A stretch of DNA of 64,000 nt, taken from NCBI GenBank assembly GCA_039655645.1, contig CM077351.1:21018602-21082601 (forward strand), in the 5' to 3' direction. The position numbers and the translations under genes are program-made. Each line of letters opens with the position of its first letter. Position 1 is the stretch's first letter. The notes beneath the pieces are model-generated. The model had not been told where the DNA came from. It worked only from the letters and a program-made list of their open reading frames with translations, and did not search any database. This document shows, piece by piece, positions 21,140 through 32,886 of this stretch. The DNA is from Ammopiptanthus mongolicus. Lineage: Eukaryota > Streptophyta > Magnoliopsida > Fabales > Fabaceae.

Positions 21140-21620
21140 TAGTCAACCTCCAACTGCGAGGAATGACAAGCCAATCTCCAACTGTGAGGGCGGTTATTCA
21201 CCAAGGTAAGAATGTTGCCTTTAACTACGAGGACTTCGAGTCGGACGTTCAGGTAACCGCTTCCCGAGTTTCCAAGATAGTGTAACAGTGGTTCCTCCAA
21301 ATGTGAGGAGCATTGCCTCCCCAAGCCCCTCCAACTGTGAGAAGACTGAGAAGTTCTCCACCTACGAGAAAGCACCTGCATCCTTCCAACTGTGAGTTCA
21401 ACCGTCTTGGTCGCCCTGGAGTGTCCACCTCGAACCCCAACCTCGTGTGACAACCACTCAAACTGCTACTGCAGTTGTACACACGGATTTTTATCACAAC
21501 AATGCAGATGTTATGATTATGCATCCATCACCTCGGCGACATCCTAACAAAAACTTAACCAACGTCTCAAGGTCCACATCCTCCAACTGCGTGGATGTCA
21601 CTCTCCAACTATGAGAGCCA
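21140..21620. repeat. Dispersed CTCCAACTGTGAG repeats in LTR H
   Basis: About ten variants (CCTCCAACTGCGAGG, TCTCCAACTGTGAGGG, CCTCCAAATGTGAGGA, CCTCCAACTGTGAGAA, TTCCAACTGTGAGT, CTCCAACTATGAGA and others) are spaced 20-90 bases apart, all in one orientation. Confidence 0.75.
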
Positions 21621-22779
21621 CCTTCAACTTACACCAACTTGTTTATACTACAAGCTGGATACCATCAACCATTCTATCCTTCTAGCATCACACCAACTGT
21701 CTCCAAATCCAACCAAGATCAGAATAATCACAATCACGTCAACAACACATAAATCAAGCATCTCTTTTTCTTGGGCATACTAAAATAGAAACTACACATG
21801 TTATCACGATAAACATACCAGAATATCTCACTTAGCATATTGTCACATACGATACCATTTAATCATGTTATCAATCACGACAGATATACATACATCCCCG
21901 ATCAACAAATGTCATAGATCAACCTAATGGCGATAAACCTACAATGCCTAAAACTACATTGGTACCACAATCCAGTAGTCCCCAATGTGAGTTAGGTATT
22001 GACGGTTACTCAACCACAGTAGGGTTTTAGGAGCCCTACACATGTTAACAGTTATACCCTACGTCTACATTTCCCAGATATTTATGGTTTCTTCCTCCTC
22101 ACCTGAACTGTCACGCAGTATTTTTGTGCAATTCATAACAGCAGTTTTGCAACCGGTAACCTCGCACACTTTCCTAACGAGTCCACCACGCAGCTCCCCA
22201 ACTCTGTCAAAGGTACCCCTTATATGCACGTGGGGCCAACAATTTCCCCGGGCACACATACGGGGTCCACAAACAACCAAGAACTTCGCAACGCCGACGA
22301 ATTCAACAACAAATGATTGCACAACATAGAATCAAAGCAACAAAGATTCAGACACGAAGTTTGAAGGGAAGAACTGAACAACATAGGGCTGTCACGCAGC
22401 CTTAAGCCCAAAGCACAATCCTCGTGCAACTCCTCGAACGATTAATTGAGTAAACCACCCGGAAAGTCCTAATGTGATAGCTAAACAACATTAGGTTGGA
22501 TTAGGAGTAAAGAAAGGATGAAAACCATGACAAATACCAAAAAGAACTTAGGATCAACGATGTCGGCACCTAGACTTACCTCAACAAAGCTTGAAATCAA
22601 AGTCGCACCAAAGACGAATCTGAAGCTACTATCAGGAACGTGTAAATGGGGTTTCAACGAACTATCGGGTTGGAATTACTCAAGAAACCTCAAGTTCACT
22701 CTCTGGACTTCTCTGGTCCAAAGGAGGAAGAAAACTTAGATGATTTTCGTGTGAAATGAGAAATGAAGAGAAAACATAT

Positions 22780-23015
22780 CACTTAAGGTCTCAGATAGCA
22801 CGCTTTAGCGTATAGAACTCTCAACACTTAAGCATTCCCACGCTCTAGCATGGGGTCTCTCCACGCTTGAGCATGGAACCTCATCCACTCCGCCTTCTCC
22901 CTAGCCTGACACGTGTCCCACACGCGTCAAAACTCATACCAGCTGGCACAACCACACAACACGCTTGCTTGCTTGAGCGTACAGCTCTCCCAGGCTTGAG
23001 CGTGCTGCTCATATG
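22780..23015. repeat. CACGCTTGAGCGTG-type repeat cluster in LTR H
   Basis: Repeats such as CACGCTTTAGCGTATAG, CACGCTCTAGCATGG, CACGCTTGAGCATGG, GCTTGAGCGTACAG and GGCTTGAGCGTGC each form an imperfect palindrome around TTGA or TCTA. They lie near the start of the LTR in its own orientation, upstream of the leader, as in the other LTR families here. Confidence 0.75.
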
Positions 23016-23211
23016 GGAAGAGGCTTCCAAGCTTTTGATCTTTCCCGTTTTTCGTGTTATTCCTTAAGCACTTCCAACTTGATTCAAGCCTAGTCCCCAA
23101 ACATCCAACTAGACTCATAACTAACAAATGAACAACCACACAACAAAGCAAGAACCCGATCAAGATTATCCCATCTTAATTAGGGTTACCGAAAGTAAGG
23201 ATGTGACATCA

Positions 23212-23698
23212 CCACCCCCTTAAAAAAAATTCGTCCTCGAAATTCGGCAGCAGATAAGTATATAGCTTATATTAAACTTCATCCAAGATGGAGCAAACAT
23301 AATATACAACTTCATTGAAGACATGTGCTTGTTACATCAGTTTGAGATATATACAGACAGTGATGCAGTCATTACACTTAATAGCCAAAACTAGTGTTCT
23401 TTCAGTACATTAAAACAAAAGAAGATTATTATTTTAGCACGGACTGCTTCCAAAAGTCAAACTTATAGCTTATATTCATGGCTAGGACATTCCAGCCCCT
23501 CGCAGCGTAAACACGCATCCCGTCGTTGAAAATCTCTCTGCTCTTTCTTCTTGTCCTTCTCCATCATTAGGTCCCCTTACTACCCCTTGTATACAATCAC
23601 GAGCCATATGCCCTGAATTCCCACATCGGAAACACACCGAATCTCTGGCTCGATAGTCTTTGATCAAGTGTGCTCCTCCACATTTGAAACATCAGAAC
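23212..23698 (-). pseudogene. Gypsy gag scrap (CCHC knuckle) joined to the polypurine tract
   Basis: On the minus strand the frame ending at 23482 reads CFKCGG, HLIKDYRARDSVCFRCGNSG, HMARDC, giving one complete CCHC knuckle and part of a preceding Cys-rich motif, as in gypsy gag. Only about 240 bases further on is TTCGAGGACGAATTTTTTTTAAGGGGG, the polypurine-tract region, followed by the LTR. Protease, RT, RNase H and integrase are therefore deleted. The gag is cut at 23698 by a copia LTR. Confidence 0.75.
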
Positions 23699-24004
23699 TG
23701 TTAGGAATTTGCGTATTTCAAAACCAAAAACGCATTGGAAAAATTCCCACCAAAAGATCCAAGCAAATGGTCATGAATCATGATTGTAGTGTTTACATTT
23801 TGTAGCACAGACCGTTGATAAAACTTTGTCTATCACGAGCACCGCACGAATGATGCCTCTATGGTATCCACACGAGCAGACTTCGTGAGCATCCAATGTC
23901 ACAAACAAGAAGCAGCATCAGCCTCACAGTGCTAGCTACGAAAAATGAGACCTGCAACTCACTATTCACTCTGATGTGCGGCTAGGGTAATGTCACGCAT
24001 GACA
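23699..24004 (-). mobile_element. Copia G LTR, distal part (split by the Tekay element)
   Basis: On the plus strand it starts TGTTAGGAATTTGCG, a typical copia LTR end in reverse. It stops at 24004 where the Tekay LTR begins. The other part of the same LTR is at 36536-37652, ending CTTACACCAACA; together they form an LTR of about 1.4 kb with TGTT/AACA ends. The TGACA before 24005 is repeated at 36531-36535. Confidence 0.65.
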
Positions 24005-26102
24005 TGTTATACCTGTTAAATTAAGTTATGAAATATTTTTAATAAAGGCATTATGTGATAATTTAAATATTACCTACATTAATAATTAAAATAATTGTTT
24101 ATGATTTATGATTTAGATAACAAAATATATGACTTTGCATACTTTTATAAATTTAAGAATCACAGTAATGAATAAATGATAAAATTACAAGCTTTTGTTT
24201 TCTAATATCCTAGCACATATAGGTAGTGGTCTGCAAGTGTGGTCTGACAACATAGAAGTTCCTTTCCCCTTCTCTTTATTTTCTCATGTTGAAGCCCTAG
24301 GAACAGTAAGCAAGACAGAGAAAAATTTGGAGTTATGGGAGGAGAGTGCAAGAGAGAGAGTAACTTGTGATTCTTCTCCTTTTTTTTTCCTTCTTCCTTT
24401 TCTTCTCCTTCTACTTTGTTGCTCACTTTTTTCAAAATTTCGTCTCGGTTTGGAGCACCAAGTTCTCAGCTTTAAAGTGAGGGATTCTTTTTCATTCTCT
24501 TCTTCTTCTTTTTAATTTATTGAGTGGGGACTGCAATGAACAATTGCGTTCATTCACCTGTATTTTGTTAAACTTGTTGGTGAACTTGAGAGCTATTCCA
24601 TTTTTGTTTGATGCTATATAAGTTCCTTGTGTGCTGTTGTGTTTTACTGGTATTTACACATATTCAATGATTCCTTGTATTGTGATAAAAATCTTGTGAG
24701 CTGATTTAATGGGAAGAGACCTGCTTGAATTGAATTTTGGGAGGGGTCCTGTTATGTTTGAGTAGATCACACTGCTGGAAGTTTATTTGCGGCAATTTGG
24801 CTGCAAAAAATTAAAGGAAATAAAACTACTGGGCTGATATAATTATGGTAGAGTGTTGGATTAGCTTAACTTGAGTTTGTGTCAAATTTGTTGGACAAGA
24901 GACTACAAAAAAATAAGAGATATTAGGTGAGTAGCGCAAAATGATACAGAGAGAGGATTTTGAGTTTAGGATTATTTTGATATTTGTTGGAAGTACTTGA
25001 CAATGAAACTAAAGTCTTTTATGACTTTAGTAATCTATTATACATAGCTTGGTTGGTATATTTTTATTGAGGAAAAATTTAGCTACATTGCCACTAGCAG
25101 TAGGCAAACCGTGATGCATATATATAATACAATTATATGGTGCCACAATTGGTGAAATCCTGATATATATATTGAAAAATTATAGGTGTGTTGATAATCT
25201 ATTGAAAGATTGTAATGAGTGTTACATTATGGTGTTAGTGTTTGGAGATGTTATTGACTCCCTTTATGATTGAGTTTGGATTTTGTGATGAGATTTTTGT
25301 GAATTGTATTTTAGTGGAATGGGTTGGTTGGTGAAACTTTGGGTATCCGGCCGAAATGGGCGGAATCTCCGGGATAAAAATAAAAACCGTCGAGGTTGGG
25401 GACCTTAGTGAACAACCCCGGAGTTGAGGAGGGAGTTTAAGAGCCGGAGGGGGCGGAATCTTCGGGATATAAATAAAAACCATCGAGGCAGGGGACTTTA
25501 GTGAACAACCCCAAGGATAACCCAAAGATTTGCTTCATCATATTCATGCTTGTGGCGATGTTTCTTATGCAATGAGTTTTGATGAGAAACATTGATGCTA
25601 ATTTACCAAGCCTTCCACAAGCACTTCCATTGATGGACTTACATGTCATAATTTGGTTTATTTTAATTGTTGATTGGTACCTGCTTAGTATTTTAAATTT
25701 TAGCGTCGGTGTGTGGGAACCCTCACTGAGTTTTATACTCATCCCGTTTTTTTTTTTTTTTTTACTTATGTTGTAGGCATAGGTACAGATAAACTTGGAT
25801 CTTCTCATGCTTAGGTGCTGCTTTGGAGTCTTGGTTGCTATGTGGAGACAATTTTATTTTGGTTTATTTTGATGGTTGCACCCAATATTGTTAAGGGTTG
25901 CAACCTATGTTCACCTGGTTATATTTAGGACTTGTATCAGTTTATGATATTTAGTACTCTGATACATTATAATTCTAGTATGGTAAATTGTATTTAAAAT
26001 AACCTTTACTTTTCAAATGTTACTAAAGAAGCAGGATAGGCTACGAAAGGAAAGACCCTATCTTTCTTTTCGGCCGGTCATGATCATTAATTTAGGTCAT
26101 GA
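24005..26102 (+). mobile_element. 5' LTR of Tekay element F
   Basis: Starts TGTTATACCTGTTAAATTAAG. It shows a leader with CAAGAGAGAGAGTAACTTG and CT-rich stretches (24370-24430), a 5' splice-like AAAG|TGAGGGATTC (in the 3' copy AAGGTGAGGG, near 34894), a long AT-rich part and a T-run (25747-25763). A 3' splice-like TTATGTTGTAG follows at about 25767-25777. A 97-base tandem duplication lies at 25355-25550. It is nearly identical to the 3' LTR, with scattered single-base changes. Confidence 0.88.
25355..25550. repeat. Tandem duplication (about 97 bp) in the Tekay LTR
   Basis: GGCGGAATCTCCGGGATAAA with the following CCGTCGAGGTTGGGGACCTT and AGTGAACAACCCC is repeated about 97 bases on, with changes (CTTCGGG, CATCGAGGCAGG). 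The same pair is in the 3' LTR (about 35775-35935). The duplication is therefore older than this insertion. Confidence 0.85.
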
Positions 26103-26108
26103 CAAAGT

Positions 26109-26120
26109 TGGTATCAGAGC
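26109..26120 (+). promoter_or_regulatory. Primer-binding site of element F
   Basis: TGGTATCAGAGC, complementary to the 3' end of initiator Met tRNA, a few bases after the 5' LTR. Confidence 0.93.
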
Positions 26121-26402
26121 AAGGTTACAAGTCCTGAAATCGAAATTAATCGTGAATAACATTTGTGTTTGGACCTCGAACCTGGGCGAAATCTAAGACA
26201 AAGGTTATTACGACTTAATTTCTATTTTTTTTTTTAAAAAAATGTTAAGAGTTGGATCCACGTGGCATCAAGGCAGCAGCGCGATAGGAGTTAGATAGTG
26301 AAGTCTTTGCTTATGTTTAAATTTTTTTTTTTTACATACTAGCATTGTAGTATAATTTGAAATTTATGCTTGGGCCTAAAGTTCTCTCTTTCCTCTCGAA
26401 GG

Positions 26403-27532
26403 ATGGTGAGAACAAGGAGGGATAGATCACGTGGATCGACTCATGGGGGACAAGACCCTCCACATAATGAGGGGGAGAGCAATCCACCTCATCATGCGGG
26501 TGTCCAGATGGACCTCAATGCCACTTTACAACAGATGGCCATTGCCATCGCCTTATTAGCTCATAGTCTGCCACAAGGTAGCAATCCACCACCACCTCCA
26601 TCATTCGGAGATCCTTCAGAGTCCTCTGCTAGTACTGACCCCACATGGACTCCAGGGCGGGTACCCCCACCACCTCCAACTCCATCAGGACCACCCTTGT
26701 TGTCATCTATGATCGAGTTCCGGAAGCTGAAGCCGCCCACTTTCTCGGGCACAGGTTTTGATGAGCACCCTGCGGTCTTCTAGAGGAGATTGAGAGGCTA
26801 CTCCGGGCTTTGGGTTGTACCCCTGAGAGGTCTGTGGAGCTAGCCATTTTTCAACTACAAGGTACAGCGAGAGAGTGGTATGCAGCTTACACTACTCAGC
26901 GGGAGTTGGATGGCAGAGCATTAGAGTGGAGGAACTTTTCTGACTCATTCATGGAGACTTTCTTATCTCGGGGTGTGAGGGAGAAGAGAGCCAGGAAATT
27001 TGAGCAATTGGTTCAAGGGAGTATGTCAGTGATGGAGTACAGGAATGAATTTCTGAGGCTATCAAAGTATGCTCCACATTTGGTGGCAGATCAACGTCTG
27101 AGAGCGTCGAGGTTTGCTTATGGTTTGAGATTTACCATTAGTCGATCAGTGCCAGTGCTGGACGATATGACTTTTGATCAGGTGGTGAGTCAGGCCATCA
27201 GGGCCGAGACTAGTTTGAATGAGGCCAGATCTGAGCCGAGACTAGTTTGAATGAGGTCAGCTCCAGCTGGAAGGCCTAGTGGGTCATCTGCTCAGCCCCC
27301 TAGAGCTCGTCCGATCTTTTCTGGGACACCTCAGATGAGTCACAATTCCACTACCACACCATTAAGTGTTCTGACATGTGGGACTTGCAGCAGGAGGCAT
27401 ATCGGACGTTGTGAGAAGGGGCTGATAGTGTGTTATGCGTGTGGACAGCCAGGGCATGTTCACAGTAGGTGTCCTATGGCTGCGGGGTTAGCAGGCATCC
27501 ATCAGCAGCAGGTTCATCAGCTCCTAGTGTGA
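26403..27532 (+). pseudogene. Tekay gag, frameshifted
   Basis: Start chosen at 26403 (MVRTRRDRSRGS), the first Met of the basic N-terminus; an earlier in-frame Met at 26370 lies in the leader. The first block is proline-rich and ends KLKPPTFSGTGFDEHPAVF at a TAG (26781). After a frame change the capsid-like block continues (SVELAIFQLQGTAREWY, SMSVMEYRNEFLRLSKYAP) to a TGA at 27248. The same frame then gives the CCHC knuckle CYACGQPGHVHSRC (around 27440-27481). Gag proteins form the virus-like particle and bind genomic RNA. At least one frameshift and two stops make this copy non-functional. Confidence 0.88.
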
Positions 27533-27648
27533 AGCAGAGGCCTGAGACTAAAGGAGGACCGCCTCTGAGGCATGGACAGGGAGAGGGTAGCAGAATCACT
27601 GCCAGAGTGTATGCCTTGAGTCAGTAGGAGGCTCAGACAGCACGACAA

Positions 27649-29217
27649 ATGATCACAGGTATACTATCGGTTGGTCCTTCTTGTGCTAGAGTGATATTTG
27701 ATTCTGGTGCCACTCGGTCATTCGTGACAGGTCATTATATGCCCGTGACGGAGATGCCCTTGGAGGCTTTACCATTTCCTTTGGAGGTTTCCACCCCTCT
27801 TGAAGGAAAATGTGAAGCCGATTTTTATGTCAGAGACTATGAGGTTAGAGTATGCGGGGTTAATTTTTCGGTTGATTTGGTTCTGTTAGAGAAAATACAT
27901 ATGGATGTTATTCTGGGTATGGATTGGTTGTCCAAGTATGGTGTCAAGGTGGATTGTAGTGATAACACAATCACCTTGATAACTTCGGAAGCAGAAGTCT
28001 TAGTATTTCAAGGGGGCCGCGGTATAACGCACCAGTATTTGATGTCGGCTTTGAGGGCTAACAAGCTTTTGAAGCATAGATGTGTAGGATTTTTGGCTAT
28101 GCTCAATGTCAAGGATGATGTTGTTTCTGGTCGATTAGAGAATGTGTCGATAGTGCGAGAGTTTGTCGATGTGTTTCCAGAGGATTTGCCAGGCTTACCC
28201 CCACCTAGGGAGATAGAGGTCTCTATTGACTTAGTGCCAGGTACCCAACCTATCTCTATACCCCCTTATCGTATGGCTCCTGCCGAGTTGAGGGCACTGT
28301 AATGTCAGCTTGAGGATTTGTTAGACAAGGGCTTCATTCGCCCAAGTACATCTCCTTGGGGAGCTCCTGTCTTGTTGGTGAAAAAGAAGGATGGCTCCTG
28401 GAGAATGTGCACTGATTATCGCCAGTTGAATAAGGTGACGATCAAGAACAAGTATCCTTTGCCTCGAATTGATGATTTGTTTGACCAGCTTCAAGGAGCT
28501 CAGTTCTTCTCCAAGATTGACTTGAGATCTGGGTATCATCAGTTGAGAATTAAGGAGAGTGATGTTTCGAAGACGGCTTTCAGAACATGGTATGGACATT
28601 ATCAATATTTGGTGATGTCATTTGGCTTGACCAATGCCCCTGCTGCTTTTATGGACTTGATGAACCGAGTATTTCGCCCTTAATTGGACCATTTTGTCAT
28701 TGTTTTCATTGATGACATTTTGGTGTACTCCCAGTCTCGAGTGGAACATGAGCAACATCTCAGAGTTGTATTGGAGACCCTTAGAAGCCATCAGTTGTAT
28801 GCCAAGTTTTCTAAATGCGAGGTTTGGCTTTCGGAGGTAGCTTTCTTGGGGCATGTAGTATCCCGAGAAGGTATTGCAGGGGATCTTAAAAAGGTGGAAG
28901 TCGTTCGAGATTGGCCTAGGCCAACAAATGTCACGGAGGTATGTAGCTTCTTGGGGTTAGCTGGGTACTATCAGAGGTTTATACAAAACTTTTCGCGGAT
29001 AGTGGTTCCGTTGACTCATTTGACTCAAAAAAGGGTGAAGTTTGAGTGGAGTAAGGCGTGTGAGGACAGCTTTCAGAAGCTTAAGGATCTGTTGACTACA
29101 ACACTGATTTTAGCTTTGCCTTCTAGTATTGGTGGCTTTGTGGTATTTTGTGATGCATCCCGTGTTGGTTTGGGGTGTGTTATGATGTAAAAAGGTAAAG
29201 TTATTTCTTATGCTTCC
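27649..29217 (+). pseudogene. Tekay protease, reverse transcriptase and start of RNase H
   Basis: Protease: VIFDSGATRSFVTGH (near 27688) and MDVILGMDWLSKYG. RT: DVFPEDLPGLPPPREIEVSI, WGAPVLLVKKKDGSWRMC, YRQLNKVTIKNKYPLPRIDD, FSKIDLRSGYHQLRI and the catalytic FIDDILVYS (near 28705). The connection follows with FLGLAGYYQRFIQNFSRI, and RNase H begins FVVFCDASRVGLGCVMM then GKVISYAS. In-frame stops lie at 28300, 28681 and 29188, all within one frame. The catalytic RT Asp pair is intact. RNase H stops abruptly at 29217, where element A begins. Confidence 0.9.
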
Positions 29218-32200
29218 TGTGACACCCTCAAAACCCGTGCCACTTTCGTAACTCAACACACTCAAAGAAACGATAAATAAAATTTCGCTGGTTTTACTTT
29301 CGGAAAATACATCCTTTGTAGAAGCAGATTCTGGAAATCGTGATAAAATTTTTCTCATTATTAATACTTATAAACACCACTCCAGACAGAACAGAACTGC
29401 TCACATACATAATAACAAGGTATATATATATATATGATGGACAACAAGTCCCTTTACAAAAGAACGAATGATTACTAAACTTCTAAAAAGCTATAAAACT
29501 AGGCAGCGACAGTCTGGAACCATATCTCTAAAACCTATGGCCATCAGTAGCCGTTAACAGACTACCCAAAAAACCGCTGCCTCAAAAATAAGGTCTACAC
29601 CCTAAGCTGGTCCGACTAATGGAAGCCATTGGACAATCCCCCGGAGGGAGGTCCAATGCTGGAACCAGGGGAAGAACTCTGGGAACCTACGTTCCCGTTC
29701 CCCTGTGGATGGGGATCGGAAGCATCCGAAAGATGATCCTCCGGGTCCTCCTGAGGATCCTCCTCAGGGTCTTCCTCCTCCTCCTCTTCCTCCACATCCT
29801 CCACGACGTGCTCGCCCGCTACTAAGACAAAAGGCGGGGGAGGCGTCTGGGGTGGCTGCTGCTGCGGGGACTGTGCAGCGGGGGCGACCGACTCGATCAC
29901 ACCCTGCTCCATAAGGGCCTGCAGCATCAACTCGATGGGAGGGAGAGGCACCTGGATGGTCTCCACTGTCCTAGTACTCTTCCGCGGTCCCGTCTCAGTC
30001 GTCCCGCTTACGGTGCAAACCGGTCCAGTGTACGCCGCACTTTCCACCCCTGGGTGGATAACCCACGCGGCTGGGTCCGTCCTCCGATCAAATGCTAGGA
30101 CGCGCATCCCTGAGTGCGCTAGGTGATCTGACGTCGGCTCCATCTGTAAACACGATACAATATATATACCAATGGACAACCCGTCCAAAAACATGCAAGG
30201 GTGAGAAACCAATATATAAATCCATAAACAACAACTATATGCCCAATCCACACAACAGACTCATATACTGTAACTCACTCAAATCATCATATAACATGGC
30301 ATATATCATCAAGTACAAATGGCGGTAAATGCACAAGGGCTTCGTACCCCACAATTAACGTTATCTCCTAAACGTATGCATGGCACTTCCATATATCTCA
30401 ACTAATATTCAAACTAGATTTCCGGAAATCCCAACACCATGGATACGAGTTGATCAGACTCAACGTTATTGCCCCGCAGGATACAACAACAAACGCCAGA
30501 ATCAACATTCGGCCAAACGTGACATCATATCAGTGGTACTCACGATGTATAAGTCATACTATATTGTCCTCTTCACTGGGCACAATACGAACACACAGCA
30601 CGTATGACATCATTGTCCATCAAGGCACAATGTTACATAATGACGTTAAGTCATCTCAGGTTCTCCTTGCCTATCAAGGTCCCCCATTTCACGGCACGTC
30701 TGCCCAACACACAAAATGCATGAGAAAACTATCTAGTTTCCGATAATTGATCTTTGTCGCATCAATATTTCCTCGTTGTAGCATCAACGCTAACAACCAC
30801 CATAATGTCTTAAACTCTTTAAATCTCGCAACATTTTCTCAAAACAGGACACTTAGTCCAAAAACAACTCAAATCCCAACATCCCTAACCGATGCACCAG
30901 TCAAGGACGCCGGATTCAAGATATAAAAACATCCTCAAGCTTACAGGACCACAAAGATCGTCCTTAAGCCGACAGGATCACCACTAACACGGATCCTTGA
31001 TCCACGTGTTCTACAGAATCCTAGAACCCCGACGTCTCGTTTCTAGTTTCTAAGCTTGAAAACCTCTTTCCTTGAAAACTCGAAAACCAAAACCCAAATC
31101 TCCGATACTTACACAAAGTCATCGGGATCGGTTTTCCATAAAACGAAACTTGGTCCAGAGACCATTTCTTTTTCTTTCGTTGTTTTTCGGTAAGATACGA
31201 ACTTAAAACAAAGCTTGCAAAAACTCGTTTTTCTTGAATAAACTCAATATAACTTTGAAAACCACATCTCAAAAGGGTTAACTTATCAAATTAGGACAAT
31301 TGAAGGTTTCTAATGCCCTAGTTGCTTTTAAACTCCACTTCTCATTATTAAAACACATTCCAGACTTTTAAAGCTTTTCAGTTACACGATGTCGGATCCT
31401 AATCAAAAATTAGGTCCTCTAATGCCTAAATCCCACAGCAGGGCACACGATACATCCATTCAGCAAGTATAACATGCATTCGACTATATCTGCAGTTATA
31501 TCAGCACATCAATACATATTCTAATCAACAGCAGTCAATCAAGAATCAACCCACATCAGACATAAACTATTTACATACAATACAAAACACCGATGCAGCA
31601 CATAGCTGTCGGGAATGGAATTCCTCAGGTTTATCCCCTTACCTCTTGTAGCTTCCAGTTAACTTTGGACACCCGATCAACTTGTTTACTGTCCCAGCAC
31701 GCTGCCGATCACTACATACACATAAACCATATCGGCATTATCTTACAAAACAAAGATTTCTCCTAATGCACCACCCCTAGGGTTCGGCCCTGTTACACTA
31801 AAAATAGCTAGGGAGCTCCAAAATTTCTCATTTTCTGGATAACACCCTAACTAAGTGTGACAGCCCTAGATATCAGATCAGATCATCAAAAGCCAACCAA
31901 AACCCTACCCTACACACATAGGGGGTTTCGGCCTGTACCTAGAAAATATAGCTAGGGAGATTTCTTGGCTCTAAGCTCTTGGATCATACAAGTATGTCAT
32001 GAACCTAGGCCATAGAAATTGGTTTAATGCAGATACGATTTTCCTACAATTTTTTCATGGATTTTCAAAGATTTTAGGGACAAAACCTAAACATTCTTGA
32101 TCATGAAAATATGAGGAGAGAAAGGAGAGATTGAGAGAGATAGAGTTGAACTACTACCTCCTATGATGATCCACTCCAAGTTTGATGAAGGTTGCTTCAC

Positions 32201-32882
32201 AAAAACTCAAGCTTTAGGCCTTCAAAAATGGAGTCTTGGAGAAGAAAAGAGAAAGAAGAGAAAGGAAGAGAAAGGAAGAAGATGGAGTGTTGGGGAGAGA
32301 GAGAAACCACCGAAAAATGAGAAGAGATAAGGGTGAAGATGGAGATATTTAAGGATTTTATTAGTTTAATAATAGGAAAGGTAAATTGGTAATAAAATTA
32401 ACCAAGGGCAATTTGGTCAATTCACATCCCGATATTTGAAATCGTCTCGACACTCGTATGAATTCCTCAAATAACTTGACACAAGGTTGGTATGAAAAAC
32501 CTCTGATCGTGAGTCTCGAAAAACCCTAAGACAGCTCGAATCGTCTTCTCGATCGATTATCGGCTCGAATATAAAATATTATTTATATTTTGGACGTCAG
32601 GACACATTTTAGGAAAAAGATAGAGGAATACATTCTAAGACTAATGGTTTCGTTCATTAGTCCAGATTAGGTCGTGATAGTAGAAAACACTATCATTTGA
32701 AAAACGTAGATCGATTTTTGTTTGAGTTTTCGTCCCAAAACTTAACCGAAGGCTCCTACGATTTTATGAAACAAGACTATGATTTTAGTTTTCCCAAAAT
32801 CATTTTCTAAGACACAGATAAAAATATAAACTCATTAATTGAGTTTATCATCCTTAGAAAGCACGAAAAATTAGGGTGTTAA
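29218..32882 (-). mobile_element. Element A: 3.7 kb solo-LTR-like unit with leader, intron and ORF
   Basis: Read on the minus strand, it starts (T)TAACACCCTAATTTTTCG at 32882 and ends GGGTTTTGAGGGTGTCACA at 29218, so the ends are short inverted copies as in an LTR. Inside are a CT-rich leader (about 32350-32150), a spliceable GTAAGG donor at 31642, a 1.5 kb intron, a TTTACAG acceptor at 30144 and a 175-codon exon. No internal LTR pair, primer site or pol is present. The related element C has a perfect 5 bp duplication, which fits a solo LTR. It interrupts the Tekay RNase H; no duplication flanks it and about 100 codons of pol are missing, so a deletion accompanied or followed insertion. Confidence 0.75.
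29616..30143 (-). CDS. Acidic, proline-rich 175-residue ORF of element A
   Basis: Start chosen at 30143 (MEPTSDHLAHSG) because it follows a TTTACAG splice acceptor directly and the related ORF in element B starts at the same point. Residues about 10-60 hold the most conserved part (DPAAWVIHP, SAAYTGPVCT, GTTETGP), then VETIQVPLPPIELMLQALMEQ, a Gln/Pro run, a Glu/Asp run and the end GGLSNGFH. There is no signal peptide, membrane segment or retroviral motif. I do not recognise the family. The copy in element B keeps both ends of the protein with different acidic runs, so the frame has been under some constraint or is shared by recent descent. Confidence 0.6.
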   Translation of the reverse strand: MEPTSDHLAHSGMRVLAFDRRTDPAAWVIHPGVESAAYTGPVCTVSGTTETGPRKSTRTVETIQVPLPPIELMLQALMEQGVIESVAPAAQSPQQQPPQTPPPPFVLVAGEHVVEDVEEEEEEEDPEEDPQEDPEDHLSDASDPHPQGNGNVGSQSSSPGSSIGPPSGGLSNGFH

Positions 32883-32886
32883 TTCT

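Larger units (their letters stand above)
20541..23211 (-). mobile_element. Gypsy LTR H, minus strand (about 2.67 kb)
   Basis: On the minus strand it starts TGATGTCACATCCTTACTTTC (from 23211), right after a purine-rich tract, and ends GGGAGCATCACA(CA) at about 20543/20541. The region 22770-23020 has CACGCTTGAGCGTG-type repeats, and 21140-21620 has a repeated CTCCAACTGTGAG word. Open frames inside are short and unrelated to retroviral genes. It is taken as the 3' LTR of the element whose gag scrap lies at 23212-23698. Confidence 0.65.

Noticed and set aside
24195..24515. 106-codon frame repeated at 34613-34933
   Set aside because: Both lie at the same place in the two LTRs of element F, in the CT-rich leader. 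Repetition is due to the LTR pair, not to a duplicated gene.
25235..25525. Minus-strand frame with repeated GCSLRSP and FIPEI words, also at 35653-35943
   Set aside because: The repeats come from the 97-base tandem duplication in the LTR, and the frame is antisense to the element.
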